Program-made: the position numbers and the translations under genes | Source: Microscilla marina ATCC 23134 | GTDB lineage: Bacteria; Bacteroidota; Bacteroidia; Cytophagales; Microscillaceae | Assembly (NCBI RefSeq): GCF_000169175.1 | Contig: NZ_AAWS01000024.1 | Coordinates: forward strand, 1-64,000 | Direction of reading: 5' to 3' | Length of the DNA: 64,000 bases | In this document: positions 55,142 through 63,695 of the stretch, in pieces | How positions within the stretch are numbered: position 1 is the stretch's first letter | Layout of the letters: the number at the start of each line of letters is the position of its first letter | Notes under the pieces: model-generated | What the model was told of the DNA's origin: nothing | Seen by the model: only the letters and a program-made list of their open reading frames with translations | Database searches by the model: none

Positions 55142-55588
55142 CTAATTCATCCCAGGAAAAGAAGTTACTTTTTTTACTTTCAGGTCAGGGAAAGAACTCA
55201 CTACCTCTACTTTAAAATCGGGAAATGAACTTACCTCTTTCCATTTGCCACACTTATCCGGAAACGAGTCTACAAACTGCACTTTAATGTCAGGAAATGA
55301 ACTTACATACTGAATTTTAATATCAGGAAACGAAGTTACAAACTTTACTTTACCGTAGAGTTTAATGCCTTTGTAACTACAACTACCTGTTTTGAGCATG
55401 TACACCAAGGCTTCCTTGTATTCAGTTTTGGTAAAAGCCTGCCCGCTGGGGCTTATGTATGCTACTTCTTCAATACAGTCTTCCAAGCCACCCTGTCCGT
55501 TCATTGTAGAGGTGTTCAAAGAGCTTGTTTGGGCACTTGCCACCGAACACATCAAAAACAACGCAAAAACTCCTGCTAATTTTCTCAT
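55142..55588 (-). CDS. Secreted protein with six SFPD repeats
   Basis: The 148-residue protein has a signal peptide (about 1-19) and a central region with a cysteine pair (DCIEE...GSC). From about residue 80 a repeat of 10 to 14 residues runs to the end: V-x-F-V-T-SFPD-I-K, then IQYVSSFPD, VQFVDSFPD, WKEVSSFPD, VEVVSSFPD and VKKVTSFPG. Repeats this short and regular suggest a beta-solenoid or stacked hairpins. I know of no named function. It is convergent with the cyclase gene, ending about 115 bases from it. Confidence 0.7.
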   Translation of the reverse strand: MRKLAGVFALFLMCSVASAQTSSLNTSTMNGQGGLEDCIEEVAYISPSGQAFTKTEYKEALVYMLKTGSCSYKGIKLYGKVKFVTSFPDIKIQYVSSFPDIKVQFVDSFPDKCGKWKEVSSFPDFKVEVVSSFPDLKVKKVTSFPGMN

Positions 55589-55637
55589 ATTTAGGTTTTA
55601 ATTTTTTTAAATACTGATATAATATACGGTACTCACC

Positions 55638-56705
55638 TTAAGAAAGGGGAAAGCTCTGCTGGTATTCTTTAGGTGTTTTCCCTGTCCAACGTTTAAAAGC
55701 CCGCCTAAAAACGCTGGGTTCGGCGTAGCCTAGCATATAAGCCACCTCAGATACATTGAGTTGAGTTTGACGCAGCAAATGCATCGCCCTTTGTTGTTGT
55801 ATATCATTGGCAATCACCAAAAAAGTATGCCCTTCGTGTTTGAGCTTACGTTGTAGCGACCGTGGTGTAAGATGAAGTGCGTGAGCTACCTGATGCAACG
55901 AAGGGAGGTGATTGATAGGTTGGTTTAAAATAACTTGCCTTACCTTTTTTACCCATTCTTGCGGTTTTTTTGTGAGCAAATCCTCCTTGACAAGCTGCTC
56001 AAAATGTTCGCGTAGCTGCGCATTGGCAGTAAGTACTGGCTGCTGTAAGTCTTGCCAGGCAAATACTAAACTGTTTTGAGCTTGTTCAAAATATACTTTT
56101 TCACAAAGCAATTGCTTATATACTACCACATTTTTATGAAGTGGATAGTTAAAAAAAGCCCGAAGTGGTGCCAAGTGCTTACCTGATAGCAGGCGTAGTA
56201 GGGCACAAGTGCGCGTCATGCTGGTTTCTATAGCTTGTTGGGCAGTAGCCGGGTACCTACTTGTCCACTCGTGTATAGGGGTATAATGAATCCAAACCTC
56301 GTGTGGTGCCTTTTCCTCGGTTTCATAGTCAAACATTGTAGTATAGGCAGCGTTGTACTCACACATTTTGTTAAACGCGGTGAGCAAATTGGGGCAGCTT
56401 TGAATAAGGTAAGCCACCGTACCCGCTACCGATACATTGCTTTTTTGCCCAATGTATAAACCTAAATAAGGGTCTTGGGTGGCTTCCAGTGCCGCCTGCC
56501 ATACTTGATGCCCGGTTTCCAGGTCTACCCAAGTGTTGTCTTGTTGTAATTCTTTTTGGGTGAGTCCTATGCGCTGACAAAATGTCTGTTGGTTGTGCCC
56601 TCGTTCGGTCACAGCAAGCACCAAATCACGAATAATGGTCATCAGGGTGCGGTGTTGGGGCAGGCTTTTGTCGTGCATGGTCTTTTTTTTGTCTTGTTGA
56701 GTCAC
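55638..56705 (-). CDS. AraC-family transcription regulator
   Basis: The 355-residue protein has a long N-terminal domain of the arabinose-binding-like type seen in OruR/ArmR regulators (about 15-220). A C-terminal double helix-turn-helix follows (about 255-352): LHQVAHALHLTPRSLQRKLK, then SEVAYMLGYAEPSVFRRAFK and WTGKTPKEYQQ. It probably responds to a small ligand and regulates a target not evident nearby. A start at the later M10 is possible. Confidence 0.9.
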   Translation of the reverse strand: MTQQDKKKTMHDKSLPQHRTLMTIIRDLVLAVTERGHNQQTFCQRIGLTQKELQQDNTWVDLETGHQVWQAALEATQDPYLGLYIGQKSNVSVAGTVAYLIQSCPNLLTAFNKMCEYNAAYTTMFDYETEEKAPHEVWIHYTPIHEWTSRYPATAQQAIETSMTRTCALLRLLSGKHLAPLRAFFNYPLHKNVVVYKQLLCEKVYFEQAQNSLVFAWQDLQQPVLTANAQLREHFEQLVKEDLLTKKPQEWVKKVRQVILNQPINHLPSLHQVAHALHLTPRSLQRKLKHEGHTFLVIANDIQQQRAMHLLRQTQLNVSEVAYMLGYAEPSVFRRAFKRWTGKTPKEYQQSFPLS

Positions 56706-56749
56706 AGGTCTAAATGTTGTTTTCCGCTAATTTTGTACGAATGAATTTA

Positions 56750-56911
56750 AGAGCTTGTTTAAACTTCACCTAATAGGCACTTTACGTGATTTTTGCCCTC
56801 ATATATTGTTAAATTTATTTGTAATAGCGCTGCTATTCCCTCAAAATTTAACGCATCTGAGAACAAAGCTCATCGAAAATTACGCTAAATGCGAAAACTT
56901 AAACAAGCTCT
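56750..56911. repeat. 162-bp imperfect palindromic element
   Basis: AGAGCTTGTTTAA (56750-56762) pairs exactly with TTAAACAAGCTCT (56899-56911). Inner segments also pair, for example CACTTTACGTGATTTT with AAAATTACGCTAAATG, and GTTAAATTT with AAATTTAAC near the centre. The whole could fold into one long imperfect hairpin, like a miniature inverted-repeat element or a structured RNA. It lies in the promoter region between the divergent AraC and DinB genes, ending 23 bases before the DinB start codon. The end sequence resembles the element at 17024-17126. Confidence 0.65.
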
Positions 56912-56934
56912 AACAAACTTAACGCGATATAACA

Positions 56935-57528
56935 ATGACCCTACAAAACTGGTATCAATATGTACACACCACCACTGAGCAAGTCATACAAACGTTGCAA
57001 CAAGACTGGCAAAACCTTACCACTGAGCAATGGCAACAGTCTCCTGCTGTTCAAAGCTGGAGTATGGCAGAGTGCCTGGAGCACTTGAATATTTACGCTC
57101 GTTTTTACCATTCCGAAATCAAACGAGTATTGGCTCAAGCCCCTGCTGCTTACCAAAAGCCCGTGGAGCAAGTACACTCCAACTGGTTGGGTAAGTTTTC
57201 AATCAACGGGGTAAAACTCAATGAGGCAGGCGTACCTATAAAAAAAGCCCGTACGGTGAAAAAGTTTGAACCCATCATCAGTCTACAGTCTCCTCAGCAT
57301 GTTTACCAGGAGTTTTTGCAGCATCAACACACTTTAACCCAGCTCATAACACAAGCCAAACACGTGCATTTAAACAAGCTCAAAACCCGCACTTCTTTGC
57401 ATCCATTGGTCAAACTTCGTTTGGGAGACTGTATCCATTTTGTGGTGGCACACAACCAACGTCACATGGCACAAGCCCAAAGAGTAGCCATTACTTGTGG
57501 TTTTACTACTACTGCTTCGGCAGATTAA
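56935..57528 (+). CDS. DinB-superfamily four-helix protein
   Basis: The 197-residue protein is a DinB_2-type four-helix bundle. Metal-ligand histidines appear in ECLEHLNIYARFYHSEI near residue 45 and in FVVAHNQRHMAQAQRV near residue 178. Members bind a divalent metal; some are thiol-dependent hydrolases or transferases, and many are uncharacterised. The palindromic element lies directly upstream and may carry or replace its promoter. Confidence 0.85.
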   Translation: MTLQNWYQYVHTTTEQVIQTLQQDWQNLTTEQWQQSPAVQSWSMAECLEHLNIYARFYHSEIKRVLAQAPAAYQKPVEQVHSNWLGKFSINGVKLNEAGVPIKKARTVKKFEPIISLQSPQHVYQEFLQHQHTLTQLITQAKHVHLNKLKTRTSLHPLVKLRLGDCIHFVVAHNQRHMAQAQRVAITCGFTTTASAD

Positions 57529-57666
57529 CTTTTGCTATGCCATTCCTTATTTTGAACTTTGGTAAAATGATCGTTATTTAGGGGGTAAAATGTCCATCAA
57601 TTGGATTCAAAATCAGATAAACAATTCTTTATAACTTACTTAAGTTACTACTTGTTTGCTTCGTGG

Positions 57667-57674
57667 TATATTTG
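57667..57674 (+). promoter_or_regulatory. Probable fabI promoter -7 element
   Basis: TATATTTG matches the Bacteroidota TAnnTTTG element and lies 42 bases before the fabI ATG. The matching TTG at the expected distance is weak, so this is tentative. Confidence 0.35.
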
Positions 57675-57716
57675 GGGCAAACACACACAATGTAGCTTGA
57701 GCCAAAAGACAGGAAT

Positions 57717-58529
57717 ATGGCATATAACTTATTAAAAGGGAAAAGAGGCATTATTACTGGAGCCTTAGACGAAAACTCAATTGCCTGGAAAGTAGCCCTC
57801 AAAGCTAAAGAAGAAGGAGCTTCGTTTATACTTACCAATGCCCCGGTAGCTTTGCGTATGGGTAAAATTAACGAGTTGGCAGAGACTTGTAACACAGAAG
57901 TTATTCCGGCAGATGCCACCAAAGTAGAAGACATAGAAGCATTGTATGAGAAGTCGATAGAAGCCTTAGGGGGAAAGCTCGACTTTGTGTTGCATTCTAT
58001 AGGCATGAGCCCCAATGTGCGCAAAGGACGTGATTATGGAAACCTGCATTATGATTGGTTTTTAAAGAGTTTGGATATTTCGGCTTTGTCATTTCATAAA
58101 ATGTTGCAAACCGCCGAAAAAATGGATGCTATCAATGAATATGGCTCAGTCGTAGGGCTGTCATACATTGCTGCCCAACGTACTTTTGACACTTACGGAG
58201 ATATGGCACAGGCAAAAGCAGTGCTGGAGTCTATTGCCCGTAGCTATGGAGCCCGTTATGGTGCCAGCAAAAAGGTACGGGTAAACACCATTTCTCAGTC
58301 GCCCACCCAAACTACTGCGGGCACTGGCATAGATGGCTTTGATGCCTTTTATGAGTATGCCAACCAAATGTCGCCACTAGGCAATGCTTCGGCAGAAGAT
58401 TGTGCCAACTACGTCATTTCATTGTTTTCTGACCTTACCCGCATGGTCACTATGCAAAACTTGTTTCATGATGGTGGATTTTCTGCTTCTGGAATCACCG
58501 ATGGCATCATTGACAAAATGAGTAAATAA
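57717..58529 (+). CDS. fabI: Enoyl-ACP reductase (NADH), FabI type
   Basis: The 270-residue short-chain reductase completes each cycle of fatty-acid elongation by reducing trans-2-enoyl-ACP. The cofactor-binding start is LLKGKRGIITGALDENSIAW. The catalytic segment contains Y-x6-K in TYGDMAQAKAVLES near residue 160, with an additional Tyr in LSYIAAQ. NTISQSPTQTTAGTGI marks the substrate loop, and HDGGFSASGI is near the end. It is the usual FabI layout for this phylum. A strong terminator follows. Confidence 0.96.
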   Translation: MAYNLLKGKRGIITGALDENSIAWKVALKAKEEGASFILTNAPVALRMGKINELAETCNTEVIPADATKVEDIEALYEKSIEALGGKLDFVLHSIGMSPNVRKGRDYGNLHYDWFLKSLDISALSFHKMLQTAEKMDAINEYGSVVGLSYIAAQRTFDTYGDMAQAKAVLESIARSYGARYGASKKVRVNTISQSPTQTTAGTGIDGFDAFYEYANQMSPLGNASAEDCANYVISLFSDLTRMVTMQNLFHDGGFSASGITDGIIDKMSK

Positions 58530-58605
58530 ACCTGAGTACTGAATTAAGGGAAAGGTTTATTAAAGTCAATACTCCGCAATTTTTGTGTAGCCTTGTAGTG
58601 ATATA

Positions 58606-58641
58606 AGCGTGTTGAGTAAGAAAACTCAATACGCTTTTTTT
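58606..58641 (+). terminator. Rho-independent terminator after fabI
   Basis: AGCGTGTTGAGT (58606-58617) pairs with ACTCAATACGCT (58624-58635) with one G-T wobble, followed by six T. Confidence 0.85.
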
Positions 58642-58865
58642 ATGTAAAACTTACACAAAATTAAGTACAAATGCTTCATTATCAGTTTATTAAAACGTGC
58701 TTTGTCCGATGTCTTCTAAAATCCTTAGCGTTCGTTTCCAATATCTTGTATCTTAGTAGCTATACATTACGTTATTTCGATTGAATTTCTTCAGCTTGGC
58801 ACCTAGTTTTTATATTGATATTATTGAAGGTAAACCTACACAACATTGCTTAGACAAAGTTTGCT

Positions 58866-60497
58866 ATGAGTTTAGAAAAGTATACTGGAACGTGGAGCAC
58901 CCAAACGGCTGCTCACCTACTTCGCAGAGCCTCTGTTTTTCCCACTCGACAAGAGGTAAAAACCTACCTTGATCTTGGGTCGGTAGATGCTGCTGTTGAT
59001 CAATTGCTTGGTCAGATGGGACAAAGTACTCCTACTCACCCTGCCCCCCCGCTCGACCCCTCAGGAAACGACATGGGGTTAGATCAAGTCTATACGGTCG
59101 ATCAAGATTCACCGCCTCCCACCTCTAACGACAAACGTCGGGAATATGTGATTTCCTGGTGGGTGCGTCGTATGCTAGACCCCAACATTCAACAAACAGT
59201 GATAGAAAAAATCACCCTGTGGTTGCATGTACACTTTACCACCATTATCTCCAATAATGGAATGGCCTTCCCATTTTTATACCATCAAAACAAACTCTAT
59301 CGCAGTTGTGCCTTTGGGCAATATAACCTCAAAGAGTTTTCGGTGAGAATGTCAAAAGATGCAGCCATGCTGTTATTCTTAGATGGAGGGTTGAACACCA
59401 AAACCAGGGTAAACGAAAATTTTGGGCGAGAGCTGCTTGAACTGTACACTATAGGCAAAGGACCTCAAATAGCTGAGGGTGACTATACTACTTATACCGA
59501 AGATGATGTCATTACTGCAGCAAGAGTACTTACCGGGTTTAGGCATACTTATCTCGAACCTACCGAACGTGGTGCTTTGCCCCCTTTTACAGAGTTTAGA
59601 GATGGAGTGCACGACACCAACAACAAAACATTCAGTGATAAGTTTAATAACCAAACTATTACAGGTAGGAGTGGTGCCGATGGTATCAATGAGTTGGACG
59701 ACATGATTGATATGATTTTTTCGCAAAGTGCCACCGCCACTTATTTGTGTCGCTCTTTGTATCGTTTCTTTGTATACCCAAAAATCAGCGAAAGCGTAGA
59801 GCAAAACATCATTCCTCAAATGGCATCGGTAATGACTGCCAATAACTTTGCCCTTAAGCCAGTATTAGATAATTTGCTTAAAAGTGCTCATTTTTATGAA
59901 GTAGCAAGCTCGGTAGGAGCCATCATTAAAAGCCCGGTAGACTTTATCATAGGTACTGTACGTCACTTTGGGCAAAACCTGGGTGCTGCCAATACTTTTG
60001 AAAATTACAGCTTTATTAACAAGTTGCGCCGCTATTGCGAAGAGATCCAGCAAAAGCTCTACGACCCACCCGAAGTAGCCGGATGGAAAGCATATCATCA
60101 GTCCCCCATTTATCATGAGGACTGGATCACTACCTTGACTTTACCATTGAGGTTTTGTTACTCTGACGAACTGTCCAAAGGAGTGAGCGTGCAAATTTTT
60201 GACAATACCAATACCGAAACTGGTACACAAACCCTGAAGCTCGATGCGGTAACCTATATTCAAAATGGAGTAACTAATGGTAATATCACGAATGTGACCA
60301 ATGCCGCTACCCTTGTACAAGAGCTCTGTGATTATTTGTTTCCGGTCAAGTTAAGCAGCGAACAACTAACTGCATTGAGTAGTGCCTTAGGGAGCGATTG
60401 GGGTACGGTATGGCAAAACGATCAGGCTACAGCTGCTACTCGTTTAGAAACTATGCTGGTTACCTTGTTTCGTCTGGAAGAATACCACTTGTACTAA
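58866..60497 (+). CDS. DUF1800 domain protein
   Basis: The 543-residue protein has the DUF1800 opening WSTQTAAHLLRRASVFPT and a WVRRMLDP-x-IQQTVIEKITLWLH segment near residue 110. Further family motifs are NENFGRELLELYTIG near residue 180, ARVLTGFRHTYLEP, and YDPPEVAGW near residue 400. No signal peptide is obvious. DUF1800 and DUF1501 genes are usually paired, as here; together they are thought to handle a secreted or surface process, but the reaction is unknown. The 336 bases before the gene show nothing else. The DUF1501 gene follows after 44 bases, probably in one operon. Confidence 0.9.
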   Translation: MSLEKYTGTWSTQTAAHLLRRASVFPTRQEVKTYLDLGSVDAAVDQLLGQMGQSTPTHPAPPLDPSGNDMGLDQVYTVDQDSPPPTSNDKRREYVISWWVRRMLDPNIQQTVIEKITLWLHVHFTTIISNNGMAFPFLYHQNKLYRSCAFGQYNLKEFSVRMSKDAAMLLFLDGGLNTKTRVNENFGRELLELYTIGKGPQIAEGDYTTYTEDDVITAARVLTGFRHTYLEPTERGALPPFTEFRDGVHDTNNKTFSDKFNNQTITGRSGADGINELDDMIDMIFSQSATATYLCRSLYRFFVYPKISESVEQNIIPQMASVMTANNFALKPVLDNLLKSAHFYEVASSVGAIIKSPVDFIIGTVRHFGQNLGAANTFENYSFINKLRRYCEEIQQKLYDPPEVAGWKAYHQSPIYHEDWITTLTLPLRFCYSDELSKGVSVQIFDNTNTETGTQTLKLDAVTYIQNGVTNGNITNVTNAATLVQELCDYLFPVKLSSEQLTALSSALGSDWGTVWQNDQATAATRLETMLVTLFRLEEYHLY

Positions 60498-60541
60498 ACT
60501 CCTGCTAAATTTTGATTTAAAATACTCTACACATACACAAT

Positions 60542-62182
60542 ATGAGACGAAGACGCTTTATAAAAACAATGGCGGGAGCTTCTGCCTTTATAGGTAGTAT
60601 GCCTGCCCACGGTCTGGGTCTGTCAAATTACCTTACCACATTAGCTGCCCAGGGTACCAAAGAAGATCGAATACTTGTAGTGGTCTTCTTGTCGGGAGGC
60701 AACGATGGACTCAATACCATTGTGCCCATGGACCAATATGCCCAATACTATAACTATAGAAGTAACCTTGCCTTGCCCGAAAAAAAACTGTGGGGGCTTA
60801 CCAGTCGCACTGGGTTGCACCCTGTCATGCGCGATACCAAAGAAATGTATGACGAAGGGCGAGTGACGATTATTCAGAATGTAGGCTATCCCGATATGTC
60901 GTTATCACATTTCAAAGGGCGTGACTTGTGGCTTACTGCCGGAGATCCTTCCAACCCTACTGGATCGGGCTGGATGGGGCGTTACCTGAATGATGCGTTT
61001 CCAGACTATCCTTTGGCTTATCCCACCGATCAAATGCCTGATCCACTGGCCATTGAAATAGGCGCTCAGTCTTCTATTGGTTTTAGCCGCAACGAAGGCA
61101 TTACTACCAGCATTGCTTTTCGTACGCCTGACTCATTTTTTGACCTGGTAAACAAAGGCACTCGTTCTACTTTGGCTTCCAACCTTGACATCAACACCAA
61201 TTACGGTAAAAGTTTGACTTACCTGAAGCAAATGAACGAAAAGGCGCATCAATATGCTGCCAGGGTGAAAGAAGTGTATGACAAAGGTAATAATACAATA
61301 GACTATCGTTTGCAGTTTCCGGGTAATGCTCCCATCGGCGTAAACAAAAACAATGGATTGGCTCGGCAACTCCAAATTATTGCCCGATTGATTGCAGGAG
61401 GTTCTAAAACCCGCGTATTTATGGTACAATTGGGTGGGTTCGACACACATAGCCAACAGGTAGAAATAGGGGCTACTGATACAGGAAGACACGCCGTATT
61501 GCTTTCTCATCTCTCTACGGCGATGCGCGACTTTTTCACCGACTTAAGAAATTTAAAACAAGATGATCGTGTACTGGGCATGACGGTGTCAGAGTTTGGG
61601 CGGAGGGTTCGTTCCAATGGTAGTTATGGTTCTGATCATGGCACAGCTGCTCCTATGTTTATTTTTGGCAATGGTGCCGAAGGGGGAGTGATTGGGGACA
61701 ATGCCAACCTGAATAATCTGAATAGGGGGGGGAACTTAAGTGTACAATATGACTATCGCCAGGTGTATACTTCGGTATTGAAAGATTGGTTTTCGGTGAA
61801 TGATGCGCAGTTGGAAGACCACTTGCTTAAAAAGTATGACCCGATTACTGGCACCAATGGACAAGAACAGCCCATTATCAACCAAGCTTTTAAAGGAAGT
61901 GCCACCGAAAACCTGCCTAAATTTTACTTGTACCAAAATACACCCAACCCGGTCATTAATTTTACCACCATTAGGTTTTACTTGGTAGATGATATTGCGA
62001 TGAGGTTATCTGTTATAGATCGTAAAGGATCGTTGATTCAGATATTGGTAGACAATAAAAATCATCCGAAAGGTAATTTTAGGGTACAGTTTGATGCTTC
62101 GCGACTAGTGCCAGGCGTATACTTTTATCGCATAGAAGCAGGAGGAAAAGTGGAGACCAAAAAAATGTTGGTGGTAAAGTAG
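60542..62182 (+). CDS. DUF1501 protein with Tat-like signal and T9SS sorting domain
   Basis: The 546-residue protein starts MRRRRFIKTMAGASAFIG, which fits a twin-arginine (Tat) signal. The DUF1501 domain (about 40-430) has FLSGGNDGLNTIVP, SLSHFKGRDLW, QLGGFDTHSQQ and VSEFGRRVRSNGSYGSDHGT. These are metal-ligand motifs of the alkaline-phosphatase-like fold. The end (about 455-546) is a T9SS type A sorting domain: LYQNTPNPVINFTTIRFYL to KVETKKMLVVK. So the protein seems exported by Tat and then taken to the surface by T9SS. The preceding DUF1800 gene is in the same unit. A terminator follows. Confidence 0.92.
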   Translation: MRRRRFIKTMAGASAFIGSMPAHGLGLSNYLTTLAAQGTKEDRILVVVFLSGGNDGLNTIVPMDQYAQYYNYRSNLALPEKKLWGLTSRTGLHPVMRDTKEMYDEGRVTIIQNVGYPDMSLSHFKGRDLWLTAGDPSNPTGSGWMGRYLNDAFPDYPLAYPTDQMPDPLAIEIGAQSSIGFSRNEGITTSIAFRTPDSFFDLVNKGTRSTLASNLDINTNYGKSLTYLKQMNEKAHQYAARVKEVYDKGNNTIDYRLQFPGNAPIGVNKNNGLARQLQIIARLIAGGSKTRVFMVQLGGFDTHSQQVEIGATDTGRHAVLLSHLSTAMRDFFTDLRNLKQDDRVLGMTVSEFGRRVRSNGSYGSDHGTAAPMFIFGNGAEGGVIGDNANLNNLNRGGNLSVQYDYRQVYTSVLKDWFSVNDAQLEDHLLKKYDPITGTNGQEQPIINQAFKGSATENLPKFYLYQNTPNPVINFTTIRFYLVDDIAMRLSVIDRKGSLIQILVDNKNHPKGNFRVQFDASRLVPGVYFYRIEAGGKVETKKMLVVK

Positions 62183-62214
62183 GCAGCAAAATAGATCTAA
62201 TTTTTTTAATCAAT

Positions 62215-62250
62215 AAAAAACGGATGCTCTGTTAAGGGCGTCCGTTTTTT
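62215..62250. terminator. Bidirectional terminator between convergent genes
   Basis: AAAAAACGGATGC (62215-62227) pairs with GCGTCCGTTTTTT (62238-62250), with one G-T wobble. It serves both the DUF1501 gene and the WG-repeat gene. Confidence 0.85.
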
Positions 62251-62282
62251 GATGTATATTTTCTTTTAAAGAACAGGTAGGG

Positions 62283-63554
62283 CTAAAAGTATTGCTTGCC
62301 TTTTCGGTCAATAAACCCTTTTTTGCCACCAATGTTAATTTCTGCTACGCCTTCTTTAAAACTTTTTACTCTTGAGTATTTAAAAGGAATGATTACTTTT
62401 CCTCTATGGTTTACGAACCCCCACTTGCCTCGCAACCTTACTGCGGCCAAGCCTTCACTAAAGTTTTGGGCTTTGTCAAACTTCAATGGAATTCTTACTC
62501 GCCCCACTTTGTTTACATATCCCCATTTACCATTGTAGTTTACGGCAGCAAGTTCTTCGCTAAAGTCATTGGCATCACGGTATTTCAACGCTACCATTTC
62601 ACGACCTCTGCGATCAATCCAACCTTCTCTACCGTTTAACCTTACTCTAATGATACCATCTTTGAAAGTACCATAACTATGCGATGACTCATCATACTTG
62701 TATGGAATTACTTCGCGGTTTTTCTTATTAATAAAACCCCATTTACCATTTTTATTTACTTTTGCCAAGCCTTCGCTAAAGTCATAAGCAAGTTCAAATT
62801 GCATCGGAATTACAACAATGCCGTTTTTGTTGATATAGCCCCATTTACCATTGTGGTAAACCAGTGCTAGTCCTTCGTTAAAGTCGTAAACATTTTCGTA
62901 TTTAAAGCCTATCACTAATTTGCCTCGCTTGTCAACAAAACCCATCTTAGCCTGGTCATTTACAATCTTACCTACAGCAGCAAGTCCTTCATTAAAGCTA
63001 CTGGCTCCGTCATAAACAGTGGGTACAACCAGTTGCCCTCTTTTGTTTACAAAACCTAGTTTTCCGTTGAGCCCAATGGCAGCAAGCCCTTCGCTAAAGT
63101 CATAGACAAAATCATATTTGATAGGCACTACTACTTTGCCTCGTTTATCAATAAAGCCCCACTTAAGGTTAGACTCTACCATCGCAACATTGCCTTTAAA
63201 ATCATTGACCCGGTCGTACCTTGGGGGAATAGTAACCCTCCCTTGTTTATTGACAAAACCCCATTTTTTACCTTTTCTGATTCTGCCCATTCCACCTACT
63301 AAAGGAAGCGCCTCTGAATATTGAGGTTTTACTCTTAGTCTTTTGTTGGTATCAGCATACCCCCATAGGGAGTCTTTTCGGAAAGGAATTAATGAGGGTT
63401 TGATAACCACAAAAAGAGGTTTTTTCTTTTTGGTGGTATCTTTTTTGGCCGGGTTTTTCGTGTTTTTTTGCGCAAACCCATTTTCTGCGGTTAGTGTGCA
63501 TGCAAATGATGCTACTAGTATACAAATGAACGCTTTTCTAATTTTACTCATCAT
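62283..63554 (-). CDS. Secreted WG-repeat protein
   Basis: The 423-residue protein has a signal peptide (about 1-29), then a short K/T-rich linker (KDTTKKKK). About 11 WG-type repeats follow to the end, each near 35 residues with the plan F-S-EGLA-V--NGKWGF-NK-G-VVIP-KYD. One repeat varies as GWIDRRGREMV and another as KLGFVNKRGQLVVP. WG repeats form a beta-propeller-like or solenoid scaffold for protein or ligand binding; the role is unknown. A second WG-repeat gene starts beyond the right edge of the window and ends at 63696. Confidence 0.9.
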   Translation of the reverse strand: MMSKIRKAFICILVASFACTLTAENGFAQKNTKNPAKKDTTKKKKPLFVVIKPSLIPFRKDSLWGYADTNKRLRVKPQYSEALPLVGGMGRIRKGKKWGFVNKQGRVTIPPRYDRVNDFKGNVAMVESNLKWGFIDKRGKVVVPIKYDFVYDFSEGLAAIGLNGKLGFVNKRGQLVVPTVYDGASSFNEGLAAVGKIVNDQAKMGFVDKRGKLVIGFKYENVYDFNEGLALVYHNGKWGYINKNGIVVIPMQFELAYDFSEGLAKVNKNGKWGFINKKNREVIPYKYDESSHSYGTFKDGIIRVRLNGREGWIDRRGREMVALKYRDANDFSEELAAVNYNGKWGYVNKVGRVRIPLKFDKAQNFSEGLAAVRLRGKWGFVNHRGKVIIPFKYSRVKSFKEGVAEINIGGKKGFIDRKGKQYF

Positions 63555-63695
63555 GACATCTTAAGTCTTGCGAAATGCCTACTCTTAGAAAAATACAATT
63601 AATGTGTTTTCTATAGTAAAAAATCGTGCCATTGCTTTATTTTTTGACACACCTGTGTATTAAAAATACAATAATACAAATACAAATTGAGCTTT

